DNA from: Combretum micranthum
Taxonomy: Eukaryota > Streptophyta > Magnoliopsida > Myrtales > Combretaceae
NCBI GenBank assembly: GCA_024138025.1
Contig: JAMXBD010000710.1
Location: 248,001-312,000 of the forward strand
DNA: 64,000 nucleotides
Direction: 5' to 3'
The position numbers were made by a program, and so were the translations under genes. The notes under the pieces were generated by a model. The model was given only the letters and a program-made list of their open reading frames with translations, was not told the origin of the DNA and made no database searches. Position 1 is the first letter of the stretch, and every line of letters starts with the position of its first letter. Positions 1-11,543 of the stretch are shown one piece after another.

Positions 1-1064
1 CCTTACGCGTACAAGTGTCCCAATGTACCTATATATGGACCAAAATTTTCACTTGCCCTTCATCATCAAATTTCTCTCTCACTCTTAATTTACTCTTAAG
101 CTTCATCTTGTTTCAACCATAAATTAAACAAATCAAAGATAAGTTTCATGTCTATTAATCAAATTAAATTTGAATCTTATAATTTATATTTTGAACATCT
201 TATCTCAACATGAAACTCATTTAAGAAAATTCAAGAAATAAGGAGAAGTTGAAGATCAAGAATTATATTGATAAAATAGCAGTGGTGTTTGGTAGAGAAG
301 CTTCTATAGTTTATTTAAGTAGTTGTTATGGGGGGGTTTGTTGATTTTCCTTTTGATTTCTCAATTCTAGTAAATAGATCTAATTTATTTGTGTTTATGT
401 ATGTTGATTTGATAATTGATACTTGATTTATGTGTTGATTAGTGATTTATATGGGAATCATGTTAATTTGATGATATGAGATGGAAATGAGTTTTCTTGA
501 GTTAAAACATGTGAGTGTTATAATGTTATTTAGATTGATACTAAATTACAGATGAAGTTTGAAGTGTTTTGGTATTGATTCCAATGAGTTATAGGTTGGA
601 ATGTGTAGGCTTGTTTGGTGAGTTTGACATTGATTTTCCAGAAAATATTTGAGGTTGAGTAGAAGTGTTCACTAATATGATACAAGCCAAGAAAAAAAAA
701 AGAGTTGAAATAATGTTAATAGTTAATGATTTTATGAAGATTAGATGAGTTTGACTATGCTTTGGGCATTTTGGATTTAGATTTATGTTTCCAAAAATTT
801 TAGAACGTGTTTGAAGAGTTTGAATGTTTATAAGATGAATAAAATTTATGTAACTTGTAATGGAAGGGGTTAAAAGTTAAGTTACCTAAAGATAAATGTT
901 TGATGGACACTTGTTTCTTTCTGAAATCTATACTTGTAGGTGTTATACATTTAGTCTTTCAACAAGTTTTCACTATGTTAAGATTCTATCTAAATCATTA
1001 CTTAACTAATAGAAAGCCTCTTGCCTAATTTATCTTCTCATTTACTCCTTTGTTCCATGCGTAA
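1..1064. other. AT-rich stretch without recognisable gene
   Basis: No supported gene. A TATA-like string lies at 29-38 and is followed by a pyrimidine-rich stretch to about 120, the arrangement seen at LTR promoters elsewhere in this window. The left edge may therefore be the middle of an LTR, but no terminus or second copy is visible. The run of G at about 329-335 is short and unexplained. Confidence 0.3.
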
Positions 1065-1284
1065 TGTAACGCCCTGGAACTTCACCCACCGGGTATTGTC
1101 CACTTTGGCCACACGGCACATGGTTTTATCCTTTTGGTGCCAGCGTTTCCCAAGTGATCACCCATCATGAGATTACTTTACATAGAGCACGCTCAACTTC
1201 AGAGTTCCAACGAACTCCAAGCCATTACACCAAAAGGTGCCTGTGTGATTAGAGTTCTACAATCTATATTTAAGGAGTATCACA
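1065..1284 (-). repeat. 3' LTR of Cassandra element
   Basis: This is the downstream LTR, with its 5S-like block at about 1145-1215 (minus strand). It is preceded in element orientation by a purine-rich tract (complement of about 1285-1300). Confidence 0.9.
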
Positions 1285-1388
1285 TATTTCTCCACTTATA
1301 GAACTAACATCCTCATCAATTGCGTTACATAGGTCCAGAACCACACCAGCAGTGACGACACCCTCCTTCACTTCTGGCTGGTGAACTA

Positions 1389-1399
1389 CTCTGATACCA
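1389..1399 (-). other. Primer-binding site (initiator tRNA-Met)
   Basis: The minus strand reads TGGTATCAGAG two bases after the end of the 5' LTR. This is the standard complement to the 3' end of plant initiator tRNA-Met used to prime minus-strand DNA. Confidence 0.9.
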
Positions 1400-1401
1400 T
1401 C

Positions 1402-1622
1402 TGTAACATCTCGGAACTCCACACACTGAGGCATTATTCGCTTTAGCCACATACTGCATGGTTTTGTCCTTTTGGTGTCAGCGCTTCCCAAGTGGTCATC
1501 CATCATAGGATTGCTCTAAATAGAGCACACTTAACTTTAGAGTTTCGACAAACTCCAAGCCATTACACCAAAAGATGCCTCTGTGATTAGAGTTTTACGA
1601 TTTATATTTAAGAAGTATCACA
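1402..1622 (-). repeat. 5' LTR of Cassandra element with 5S-like promoter
   Basis: This is the upstream LTR in the element's own orientation. It differs from the other LTR at scattered sites, so the insertion is not recent. The 5S-derived block lies roughly at 1483-1555 and includes matches to the conserved 5S internal control region. Confidence 0.9.
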
Positions 1623-1639
1623 CGTAATTAAGGTAATAT

Positions 1640-2060
1640 AAAACCGAACAGCTCATTTAGTGAACAATATGAAGTCGAGCTTAAAATAAAGCTCATTTAT
1701 TTAAATGAGTCAAGTTTGAGCTCCAATTTAAGTTTGCAAGCCAGCTTGTTTAATCTCACTAGCTAGCTCATTTAAGCTCATTAATATGATCACTAACAAG
1801 CTCATAAATGTGTAGTTATTTACATATTTATTCATTTTTTGTATTTACCATCTTAGACTTAACTTTATCTCATATTTTAAGATTGCTCGTAAGTCAAGCT
1901 ACCTATAGTTTGGCTTGAGTTATGGGTTAGCCTCAAACTTATAATAAAACTCATTTATCTAAATGAGTAGAGTTCAAACCTAAATTTTAAACTCAATAAA
2001 CTGAGCTTGATGATTTATAAACTCTCGGAGCTTAAGCTTTTAAAATCCCGACTTATTTGT
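1640..2060. repeat. GAGCT/CTCAT-rich dispersed repeat
   Basis: The stretch is dense in AAGCTC, GAGCT and CTCATTTA words on both strands. Two diverged internal copies share the order CTCATTTAT..AAATGAG..(A/T)GTTTGAG (about 1690-1740 and 1945-2000). It resembles the GAGCTCG-rich dispersed repeats common in plant genomes. Ends and class cannot be fixed. Confidence 0.4.
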
Positions 2061-2474
2061 AATTCTACATGTGATCTTTTTAACATAAGAAATCAAGGTT
2101 GCTATGGATTTTTAATAGTTTTGATATAGATGGAAATCTATAAGCAAAATGTTCTTACTGTTCACTTTTTAAGAATCTCCTAAAAGTATATAAATGTTTT
2201 AGGTTTTCCTATAATAAAAGAAAGCTAAGATATGAACAATATTAAATATGATGCATTAAGAAAAAGATAATACTAGTTATTATGAAGCGTGATTAAAAGA
2301 AACAACAATTTGAGTCAATCTCACACCAATGGAAAGAAACAAAGAAAGAGAGAACTCTCAATGAATATTTATGGTAATATTGATGAAAATTAATGTCTAC
2401 AATGCCTTTAAATACCCCCATAACTCATACTAGGGATAAAATAGAAAAAAGATAACCTATATAAAAAAATATAA

Positions 2475-2832
2475 GGTAAATGCCAAGTTCGTACCTAAAA
2501 TTTGTATAATTCAATTTAATACCTAAATTTTAAAGTGAAATTCAATAGCCAATCAAACTTTTTTGGCAATTTTTACTACCTCTTTAACAAAGTTTGCTAT
2601 GTTTGTAGATGTAGAAAATGTAACATATGATTGAATTTTTACTAATGGTCGTAACACCATTTAGCATTAATGAATTGTTTTTTACATGTTAAGAAATGGA
2701 GCAAACGATATTAGTGAGGTACTAAAAATAGTCATGAAAACTTTAATTAGGTATTAAATTAACTACTTTAAAATGTTTAGATACCAAATTGAATTTTTGT
2801 GCAAAATTTAGAAACCAGATTTGACATTTTCC
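2475..2832. mobile_element. Foldback MITE
   Basis: Terminal inverted repeats of about 60 bp pair the left arm (2475-2535) with the right arm (about 2768-2832). The outer ends read GGTAAATGCCAA and, on the complement, GGAAAATGTCAA. There is no coding capacity. The arms share the CCTAAATTTTAAAGT type words of the widespread plant foldback elements. No clean target duplication was found. Confidence 0.6.
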
Positions 2833-3555
2833 AATAAACATAAATAAAAGCACAATCTATGGAGTGCATGGGTAAAATACATGGGGCTACTCTCATGACA
2901 TACTCTTGTACATGAGTATGAACATGTGTGTGCACGTTATGCGTGCTCTTCTCTTGATGTAATATAGCATGATATGGTACAAAGGCAAGAAGATGTGCAC
3001 TTTTTTATTTTTTAGGCATCAAGAATATGTGTACTTTATAGAACACACTACTTTTCTCCTTTTTAAAGCACTGTTTAACCTTACATTTAGTTCCAACCTC
3101 TTGAACACAAATGGAAAGATATTCACCTATAAAATAAGCAAAATGATGATGAAAGAATTTTTAATCCTCCTCTATTAGTTGCTTTATTAAGATGTGTTGA
3201 GATATATGTTCCAATCCTTTAACTTTAGCTTGAGTAAATATGACCAATTGGTTTTCGATCCATATCAAATTTATAATAAAATGACAAATTAAGATAAAAT
3301 GAAGATTTGAATTACTTTTGTTTTTTATGATATTTAGATAGGATTGAGGAAGGGTGATAAGAAATTCATTGCTAGGTTTTTAGAGAGAGGTGTGAAGAGA
3401 GTTTTAAAGTTCATGGGAAGAAAGGATTAGGTTATAAGGTTTGCATGGGTAGAGAATTGAGGTTAAATTACCTTATTGCCCCAAATTTTAACATAATTGT
3501 GAAGCACTTCAATATATGCATTTTAGAATAGTATACTATAATACTAATTGCTTAG
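2833..3555. other. Non-coding AT-rich stretch
   Basis: No gene or element end is supported. The small open frame at 2969-3178 (plus) has no recognisable feature. A palindromic CATGAGTATG/CATACTC stretch lies near 2898-2925. Confidence 0.3.
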
Positions 3556-4136
3556 CTTATAGAATGGTATATTGTTGTAGAGGGCTAAATCTGGATTTTG
3601 ACTCATTGGACTAAGTGATAGGGCCCAAAGAGTCAAGTCCATGAAATTAAAATAACTAAGGGAGATTTGGCATGGTGGGCTTAAAGCAGGGACCATTGAA
3701 CCGAATCGACCTATCTATTCTCTACCTTTCTTAAGAAACTCATGCACTTAAAGACACCTTCCATGGGCTAGAGAGTTCATGGAGAATTCCACCATTAGGA
3801 GGACTCATCTTGCCCATTGATGGTCGATATGATTTGATGGATGTTATTAAGAGCCAAGCTCTATAAATATCCAAAGTCCCTCTTCATTTAGAGAGCCATA
3901 ATTGATAGAAATGACATCGTGCTAGCGAAATACTCTCACAAATGATCAAACATAGTTTAAAGTGAGGAATATACAACTTCTCCCCTAGAACAGTGAGGCT
4001 AATGCTATATAGCTCCTCCACTTATCTCTAGTAAATCCTTGTGTGTGCTTTCATGCCACTCCTCTACGGCCACGTATTACGTGAGATGCATATTACATGC
4101 ACGTGAACACTGCAATCATATCCACTCCATTGCATT
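3556..4136 (+). repeat. Probable LTR/leader remnant of Tat-like gypsy element
   Basis: This stretch lies directly upstream of the degraded gag on the same strand. It has a TATA box (TATAAATA, 3862-3869) followed by CT-rich sequence and an ACGGCCACGTATTACGTGAG-like stretch near 4067-4086, as seen near the U5 end of Tat-lineage LTRs. Neither the LTR start nor a primer-binding site could be placed, and no second LTR copy is present. Confidence 0.4.
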
Positions 4137-4329
4137 TTAGCGACTCAACTGAGGACAAAAGAAGTTAACAACGTGACAATGTAGCCATAAGGAAGAGGAC
4201 AACAACCCGTCTAACGGCAACAACCAAAAGCATGAGGTATGGAGAATGTTGAGCAAAACATACCAATGTTTAAAGTTACCAATCCTATTACCGACACTCA
4301 AGACAATACGCCTGACAACCCATAGATGA

Positions 4330-5660
4330 TGCGTACTATGCAAGAAACTACGAGAGCTTTAAAACAATTCATGGAAATGATGACTTGGTTCATTTTTGGG
4401 TACCTTTGCCACTACACAACAGGGTATAATTCTCCCGAATCTTGCTGTTGCTACACTGCCACAGGCCACCCAACTACCTCAATCGTCTAATCCTTCAATA
4501 GTAAATGAAGAAATTGCACTTGAGGTCAATGAACCAACCCCTATTGTAGAACTAACTGTCATTTTGCAACCTACTCTTGATGTGAAAGATACTGGAATTC
4601 AACTTGGAGGTTCTTCATCATCACATGCTGCACCATAGGTTGTGATTCATACTGCATCCCCTCCTGCTACACCAGTTCAAGCTGTAGCCTCTACTCCAAG
4701 AGGTTCTTTTATCACCAGAGAAGAATTGGACATGTACTTGAAGGAGATACAAAACAAGTCTTCCATTGGAGTTTTGGATATTAAACTCCGCAATAATCAC
4801 GCGTTGCCACTAAACCGTACTTAAGGACTATGTTAGTCCTAAGTTCATGTTATTTAATGGGAAGAAGGGAAATACTAAGGAGCACTTGTTAAAATTTATT
4901 GAAACAATAGAAGTTTATGTATTGGATGATGACCTGCAGTTGAAGGAATTCTCCAAATTCCTTATAGAGAAGGCATAGGTATGTCAATCTTCCCCCTAAA
5001 TCAGTAGATTCTTGGGGGAGGATGTGCAAGATGTTACTGGAGAAAATTTTCTCTACTTAAGAATGAATCACTCTCACTGACATTGGACATATTCAGAAGA
5101 AGCCTCAATAAAAACTAATGGAATATATCAAGCGTTTCAGAGAGCGTTCGCTGGACATCTAAGACATGTACGATAAGAAAGGGTTGGTGAAGATTTGCAT
5201 ACAAGGGATATTAACCAAATATGCTTTGTACTTAGAAAATTTGTCATTGGTCTCCTTTGCTGCGCTAGTCGAGAATGCACAGAGGCCAACGATTATGTCA
5301 CATGGCAAAGAGGGGATAATGAAAAGTTTGACAAGCAAACATCATCTGTAAACTTAGCTCAAGGTGGGAACTCTAGAGGAGGAAAGAAACTAACAAATGA
5401 GAAGTCTGGAGGCTCCACATCATCTTTTTCATTCCCTTACCCGATGGGAAAGGTCCATGCTATGTTGGACATATGGTTACAAGATAGGAATATCAAACTC
5501 CCAGAGTTGAACGTTAACCTACTATAGATGAGAAGAATGATCCCAAGTTCTGCAGATTCCATAGAACTGTAGGCTATCCTACTAAAGATTGCTGGACTTT
5601 GAAGAAAATATTCAATAAGAGAGTACAAGAGGAACTCATCATTAAAGACGATGTCCAAAA
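4330..5660 (+). pseudogene. gag: Degraded gag of Tat/Athila-like Ty3/gypsy element
   Basis: The capsid-region protein is broken by many stops and frameshifts. Open pieces (4396-4638, 4642-4824, 5166-5351, 5195-5527) carry signatures of the plant retrotransposon gag family in order. These are a low-complexity N-terminus, a FITREELDMYLKEI-like helix, the segment rich in F-x-G-K-x-x-T-K-E-H-L and FIET (about 4840-4905, shifted frame), the MEYIKRFRERSLD region (about 5117-5160) and CIQG (about 5197). A nucleocapsid-like end reads KFCRFH..T.DCW near 5550-5595. No single start or frame survives. The homology pattern is clear, but lineage within the non-chromoviral gypsy group is a judgement. Confidence 0.75.
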
Positions 5661-5887
5661 TAATCCATTACCGGTACACAATAATCGATGTGGTTCTACA
5701 AACACTATAACTCGTGATCCTATGACAACGAAAAGCATCGAGGCATCCCCTTCCGAAACATAAGGAGATAAAGGAACTTGAATGCTCGCCTATTGTAGTA
5801 GCTCTCTTAAAATCTTCTAACATTAGGAGTTTCGTTGATCTCTTAGGATTTGATGACAAGGCATGGCTAGCAGCAGCAATTGCACTC

Positions 5888-6640
5888 ATGCAGATATCTG
5901 AAGGTCAATATGTGGAATGCAATGCAACACAGCATATAAAGAAAATGGATCATGCCTATGAAAATGCCATTTTATTCATTAACACTAACATGTGTGCGAA
6001 GAGTCGGCATCACAATCACCCCTTATATGTGGAAGGCGTGTTCACTGGATATCCTGTAAAGAGGACGTTCATAGATAATAGTTCCTCTATAAATGTCATG
6101 CCAATGGATACATGTAAAGCTACTAAGCTTGATATCCGACACTTAATAAAGTAGCCTATAGCAATGAATGGCTTTGATGACACAACCACAAATATTGTAG
6201 GCTATATCAATGTGGTTCTTAAGATTGAACCTATATAAGGTTCTAGTACTTTTCATGTGATCGATGAGTCGGTATCCTACCATTTACTCATTGGTTTGAA
6301 ATGGCAGCACGATGACCACTCAATACCTTTAATGTGGCACCAATACATCAAAGGGCATTGGAAAGGTAAGGATGTGTTCATGTCGACTACAAGAAGACCT
6401 TTTGAACATAATAAGATATATTTCATAAAATCAGCCTCCTTCAACAAATTTCATGAAGAAAGGGAAATGACAATTACAAGGCCCTCTAATACTCCATTGT
6501 CTATAGGGGAGGAAATAAAAGAGGGTCAATGGAAGCAAAGAAGAGCATGTGGCTCTCATGGGGAAAAGAAGAGACAAAAGGAATCTAACAAGATTAAAAG
6601 CTTCATCAGAAAAGATAGACATAAAGTGTACATCTTATGA
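5888..6640 (+). pseudogene. Degraded retropepsin region of the same gypsy element
   Basis: Open frames at 5888-6154 and 6257-6640 together cover the plant gypsy protease. They contain HPLYVEG, then FIDNSSSINVMP at the active site (about 6069-6104), then an MNGF segment, FHVID and YHLLIG (about 6250-6295). The usual D-[ST/D/N]-G triad reads D-N-S, so the glycine needed by the aspartic protease fold is lost. An in-frame stop separates the two halves and another interrupts near 6235. The reverse transcriptase expected downstream is absent, so the element is truncated soon after 6640. Confidence 0.75.
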
Positions 6641-7665
6641 CAATCTTAGGGTTCTAAGGGACACCCAGCACTAGTTCAAGAACACCTAAGTCCCCCCTCT
6701 CAGATGGACTGATAGTATAACGCTCATGATTGCCCCTATTTTTTTTTCACACATCAAGAAAAAAAGAAAAGTCCCCTTTGTAATGGTAATATACTTTGCA
6801 AGGAAATGATTAAAATTATAGCTCAATTGATATAGGCTTTTCATCTTAATTCTCTCTCCACCTCTCTCTCACTTATATGGAATTATTTCCTTTATACTAC
6901 TACAAAATTAAGTTTTTGTCTCCTTAGTGTACATAAATACACACACGGTATCAATACTAAACATATCGTAAACATTATTGTCTCCTGGTATGAGATCTAT
7001 CTCATAAGTGCATGATATGAACACTAAACTTAGAAATTACCGATTAGTTCAAGCATAATCTTCCGAGTGCATGAAATTAAGCCTTAACAATACTAAGAAA
7101 GATATTTCACTCTTCATAAGAGTGTATGCGCTTAACAGTTAAGTAATAGGTAATACTCCCTTGACCAAGAATATAGTTATTTCAAGTAACGTGATGTATA
7201 TATTTGCTTGCAAGCGAAAGCATTGCTTCGATGTGCATCATCTTACTAGAGACCTAACAAGTCATTAGAAGTGGTGTTAACACCATCCTACTTATTTCAT
7301 GTAAGTGTAGCTAGATGGGTATGCCTTACCCTAAGCGTATACCTTATATAAATACCATGAATATACTTCACAATAGAAAACCATAGTAATGGCAAAGCAG
7401 AATAAGAAAGTCAATGATATTTTCATTTGTCAAGTACTTCTAAATGTATAAATATTATCAACTGAAGTGTGCAAGGAAAGACAAGTTGAATTGCAATATG
7501 ACTTCAAAGCTTAATGAGTGACGTTAAAATCAAGCTAAGATCACTACTTCCAAGCTTTCTTTCAATCTTAAGCTCAACAAGGTCATGGCAATCCAATACC
7601 TTATGAGCTTTAGTGCAATAAGTTCCATATTACTTATCTGAATTTGAAGGCACCTTATGGTAACA
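6641..7665. other. Non-coding stretch after truncated gypsy element
   Basis: There is an A/T run at about 6739-6770 and otherwise unstructured AT-rich sequence. A string resembling a CACTA terminus (ACTACTACAAAA, about 6896) is present without a partner. Confidence 0.3.
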
Positions 7666-8440
7666 CTACTTACCAGAAAACTCCAATTCAGTTGTTGATA
7701 AAGAATTCCATATTCTATCTAAAAACTTAGCAGCTCTACCAAGTAATGCTATAATATTACTAGTCACTTCAGTACCCAGACAAAACGAACCTGACCAGAA
7801 ATCACCTTCTATCTCATGCAATTGTTCCGATGCATGCAAAAGAAGAAGGTACAATATACCCATGGAAAGTGACAAATTCCCCTAGTGACATTATCATTGT
7901 GGTAGAACTCTTTATTATGTGATGTTATGGCACTCAACAACCGAGAGAGGTAGAGGTGGAACATTTTGAGTCTCTACAAACAAGTGTCCATGGGATTGGT
8001 TACTAGTTATAGTAACCACGTCATCACCATACATATCTGCATAAAGTGAGGTATCAACATGGTTTTGAACCTCACCACTTTCTAGATATATTGACTCATC
8101 TCCACCACCATCACCATCATCAGACTCATCATCCCATTATACTCATTAATTGACTAAAGTCTTCACTATCATCTCTACTTTCTTACATCACAATGTTACC
8201 CCCATCATCATAACCCATCCTATGTAGTCATTGATACAGTCATATACTTGTTCGAGAGTTGCCTCGTAATCCACTAATTTCTCATTATCTTCCTCATCTA
8301 CAATCATAAGAGGTATACGATGATCCTCATGACAAAGCTGTTTTCGTTTCCATATTGATGGGTTCGATGATGAGTAGTAGTTAGGATAGAGCTAGATGTG
8401 TTAGCACTTCCTGCCTCATGTTCGATTGGCACCTAAGTGA
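7666..8440 (-). pseudogene. Unassigned acidic protein remnant
   Basis: Read on the minus strand, several segments look protein-like despite stops and shifts. The first (about 8380-8250) contains Y-P-N-Y-Y-S-S-S-N-P and a D-E-E-D-N-E stretch, followed by a very acidic Asp/Glu/Gly run (about 8127-8085). The last is an open 69-residue segment at 7666-7875 containing SLSMGILYLLLLHASEQL. The segments can be linked into one degraded product of about 230 residues. I do not recognise the family. The acidic run and a CACTA-like string near 6896 make a transposon accessory protein possible, but this is inference. Confidence 0.3.
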
Positions 8441-8657
8441 CATTATTTTCAACTAATACCACAAATTAAAAAAAAAAAACTCAAAGTTTAGTTGTAAAAC
8501 TAAACTTTTAGCCACTTACTTTGTATATACTATTATGTTTTAACTTGCTCTATAAAATATACATATTGTACTTTTTGTTTTTTTGTAAAATCTAAAAATC
8601 GACATTTTCAACTCCCTGGCTCCATCCATGATATACTGTGTGCATAAACTTATAGAG

Positions 8658-8925
8658 ATGATGTCAAAAATAGTATTTGAACTTTAACAAAAAATGCAAT
8701 TAGATACCTGAACTTTCAAATTGATCAATTTAGTATATGAAAGAATTTTTTGTGTACAACAATAGTATCTCCATCAAATTCTTTCAAGTACTAAATTGAT
8801 CAATTTAAGTTTTTTAAGTACCAAATTGATCGGTTTAAAAATTCATATATTAAATTATCAATTTTGAAAGTTTATATACCTAATTGCATATTTTGTCAAA
8901 ATTCAGCTACTATTTGTGACATTAT
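8658..8925. mobile_element. Foldback MITE with long inverted repeats
   Basis: About 110 bp on each side pair with each other, for example ATGATGTCAAAAATAGT on the left with ATAATGTCACAAATAGT read from the right end. The inner arms contain repeated AAATTGATCAATTT words. It is non-coding and would fold into one long hairpin. It is related in style to, but distinct from, the element at 2475-2832. Confidence 0.65.
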
Positions 8926-11543
8926 TCGTAAATTGATACTGATATAGCACTTGAAATTACCAAATACTTGTGCTAATCATAGATTTAACTCTTTTATTAT
9001 GTAGTTATGTAATGATAGTTTCATTATTTAAAGTTTGAAAAGAATAATAAAATTTTACGTTGATGAAAGTATTCTAAAACATGAGAATAATATTTTTATG
9101 TTTAAATAAATAATATTTTCCCTATTCTTTGGGCACTAATATTGATGATGTATCATGCTTTTATCATTTTTTCACAAATCCATATGTGACTATTTTTATA
9201 CTAGTTTTATATGTGCACCTTTTGCTTATCTAAAGTCCCCTATTAATTTTTTTTTAATTTTTATTACTAATCATGTTCTTTGAAATAATCAATATTATTA
9301 TATCTGGGTTGAACTTGACAGCTCCTTTGGAATAGTCTGGATTAATCACAGTTGAACACAACCTGGTTTTATCCATTGACTCTTGACCTATAGCATATCC
9401 GATTAAGACCTGAAGTGGGTTTGACAACATTGGATATAATTGCACAAAATGTGAAAAAAAATCAAATATTTACATTTATAGAATAATAATTAGGAAAAAT
9501 ATTTACCTCTGGTGACAGATGACTTAGATTAAGATCCTTCTTATTGAAATATTATAATAATGATTTTTTTCCCGTTTCCAATGCGCCACTGACAATGTGG
9601 AAATCAAATTACATTGAGGCTCGAAAGGCATTTGGTTAATAAACCTGATCTATTGAATGATTATTATAATCATGCCTCTAATCAATTGTAATGAGTAGGT
9701 CATTAGGAGCTAATTATTGCAACTTGTTTTTATTTTTTTATCATCACTGTCAAAAGCTTTCTTTTCCCTGCATAAAATATTTCCGCCCCATCGGAAAGCT
9801 GACCTAAAACCTACTCGAGATGAATGGGAATTTTTAAATAATATTATTTTTAGGGACAGAGATATTATAGATACATATGCTTTTAATTTTTAGTAATTTA
9901 ATTAATATTTGAACTTTTATTTATGTAATTTAAGGATACAGTTGAAAATAAAGATACTAAATTACAACTAAATTAATAGTCTAAATATTAAATTATAGAG
10001 AATGAAAGTTGACATATTAAATGGTTAAAATTAAAAGTACAAATTCTTGTTATGTCTTTATCCATCAATTTTATGATAAGATTACTAACCAAAAAAATTA
10101 GATTAACAATCTTCAATACTTGATAAATAAATTTTGATATTAATTAAGTACCGATTTTAGCTCCTGGATGGTGCTCAACTTTGGCTTTTATTATGAGCAA
10201 TGGCCAAATTCTGTTAGTTATATATGAAAATAATTGCTGTTGAGAATTTTTTTTTTTATTATGAGAAACTTATGAATTGAAGTCAAGAAATCCTTAATTA
10301 GAGAATTTATCAAGTCATTGCTATATTATTCTGTGATCCATTGAAGGTCTTTAAGATAAAGATAAGCTAATACATATTTAAAAATTTTTAATAGGAAAGT
10401 AACAACAAATTTTTAAGATTTTTTTTGCCAAGGCCGATGCAACATCGTGTAACTAAATGTTGGGTTTCTAACGAGATAAATTAAGTTCCATTTTCTCTTT
10501 TTCAGCGATCATGTAATAATTAATAAATAGTAATATAAAATATAGAGGATTTTAGGAAATTCGTTTTTTATTTCTTTTCCGAGTGATTATAATAACGTGA
10601 CCATTAAAACTAATGCAACGCAAAAAATTAATCCAGCACCTCAAAAATAAAAATTAAAACTGAATATCCTCAGACTACGAGGCTAGCGGTGAAAATTCAC
10701 TCATTGAAGTTTACTTTAAATTTTTAATATTAAATTCATTGTGGTATGGGTGGCATGAGGTGACCTAATTTTGGCAGGTCAGTCAGAATCTGACGGCGAA
10801 AAATAATAATTGAGGGCGTTGGATTCTTTTATCTGTCCTATAAGTTGTGTGAAGTGTGAAAGCATGTGCTCTACCTTTTTTTTTTTTTTTTTTTAATGAG
10901 TGTACGTTGAGGTTGAGGATATATTTGCCGTTAGGTGGACTTTTATTTTTATTTTCTTTATACTAGTTCCTGTTTGGTCAATTTTCCCAGAAGAATAAAA
11001 AGCTGGAGCTCATTCTATTTTCCAACAAAGTGGAAGCAGGGGGCAGATGCATATTAATTTGTCCTCTACAACCTGAAGAATATCCAACATATACCGTATA
11101 ATAATCATAGGAAAATATTAAATTCAATATATAAAATTTAATTTTATATTTAAATTTTAAATTAATTAATTTAATATCCAATAAAAGTTTTTATAACTAT
11201 TTGTACTATTCTGCTAACAGTCTAACATAGTTTGCTTTTTATCTTGACGCAAAATAAATAATTATTAGTGCTAAACAATGTTATGGGTATTAGTAAAATT
11301 CAATAATATACTATATTTTCTATATTTATAAATAGAGTAAACGGTATTAAACAGGGTAACAAAATAATTGTAAAAAGTTTGACTGAATATTAAATAAATT
11401 ATTTCAAATTTAGGTACTAAATTGAATGTAAGTGTAAAGTTTGGATTCCAAATTTAATATTTTCCCTGATTAACGATATTACATTATCATAATACATTTT
11501 TTTTCCATTGAAATAGGAAGTGATTGCCACGATACTTGTAATG
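8926..11543. other. AT-rich non-coding stretch
   Basis: No supported gene. Poly(T) runs occur at about 10251-10258 and 10877-10894. Words like those in the MITE arms (GTACTAAATTGAA) occur near 11411-11430 and may be a third, decayed foldback copy. The small open frames at 9254-9445 and 10978-11181 (minus) show no family features. Confidence 0.3.

Larger units (their letters stand above)
1065..1622 (-). mobile_element. Complete Cassandra-type TRIM retrotransposon
   Basis: This is a small non-autonomous LTR element. Two LTRs of about 220 bp (1065-1284 and 1402-1622) flank about 117 bp of internal DNA. Both LTRs begin and end TG..CA (read on the plus strand TGTAAC..TATCACA), and the whole element is flanked by a perfect 5-bp target duplication, CGTAA at 1060-1064 and 1623-1627. 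On the minus strand each LTR carries a 5S-rRNA-like stretch with AGTTAAGC/GTTGAGC, ATGATGGGTGA and TGGGAA motifs, the hallmark of Cassandra, whose LTRs use a 5S-derived Pol III promoter. A primer-binding site for initiator tRNA-Met follows the 5' LTR, and a short purine-rich tract precedes the 3' LTR. It has no coding capacity, so it would depend on proteins from another LTR element. The longest open frame here (1270-1506, minus) is a by-product. Confidence 0.93.

Noticed and set aside
1145..1215. 5S rRNA gene on the minus strand
   Set aside because: Only part of the 5S sequence is present, it is repeated in both LTRs, and it lies within a TRIM with target duplication. It is a 5S-derived LTR promoter, not a 5S gene.
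6896..6908. Terminus of a CACTA transposon
   Set aside because: The string ACTACTACAAAA is only similar to CACTA ends, and no matching inverted end or duplication was found.
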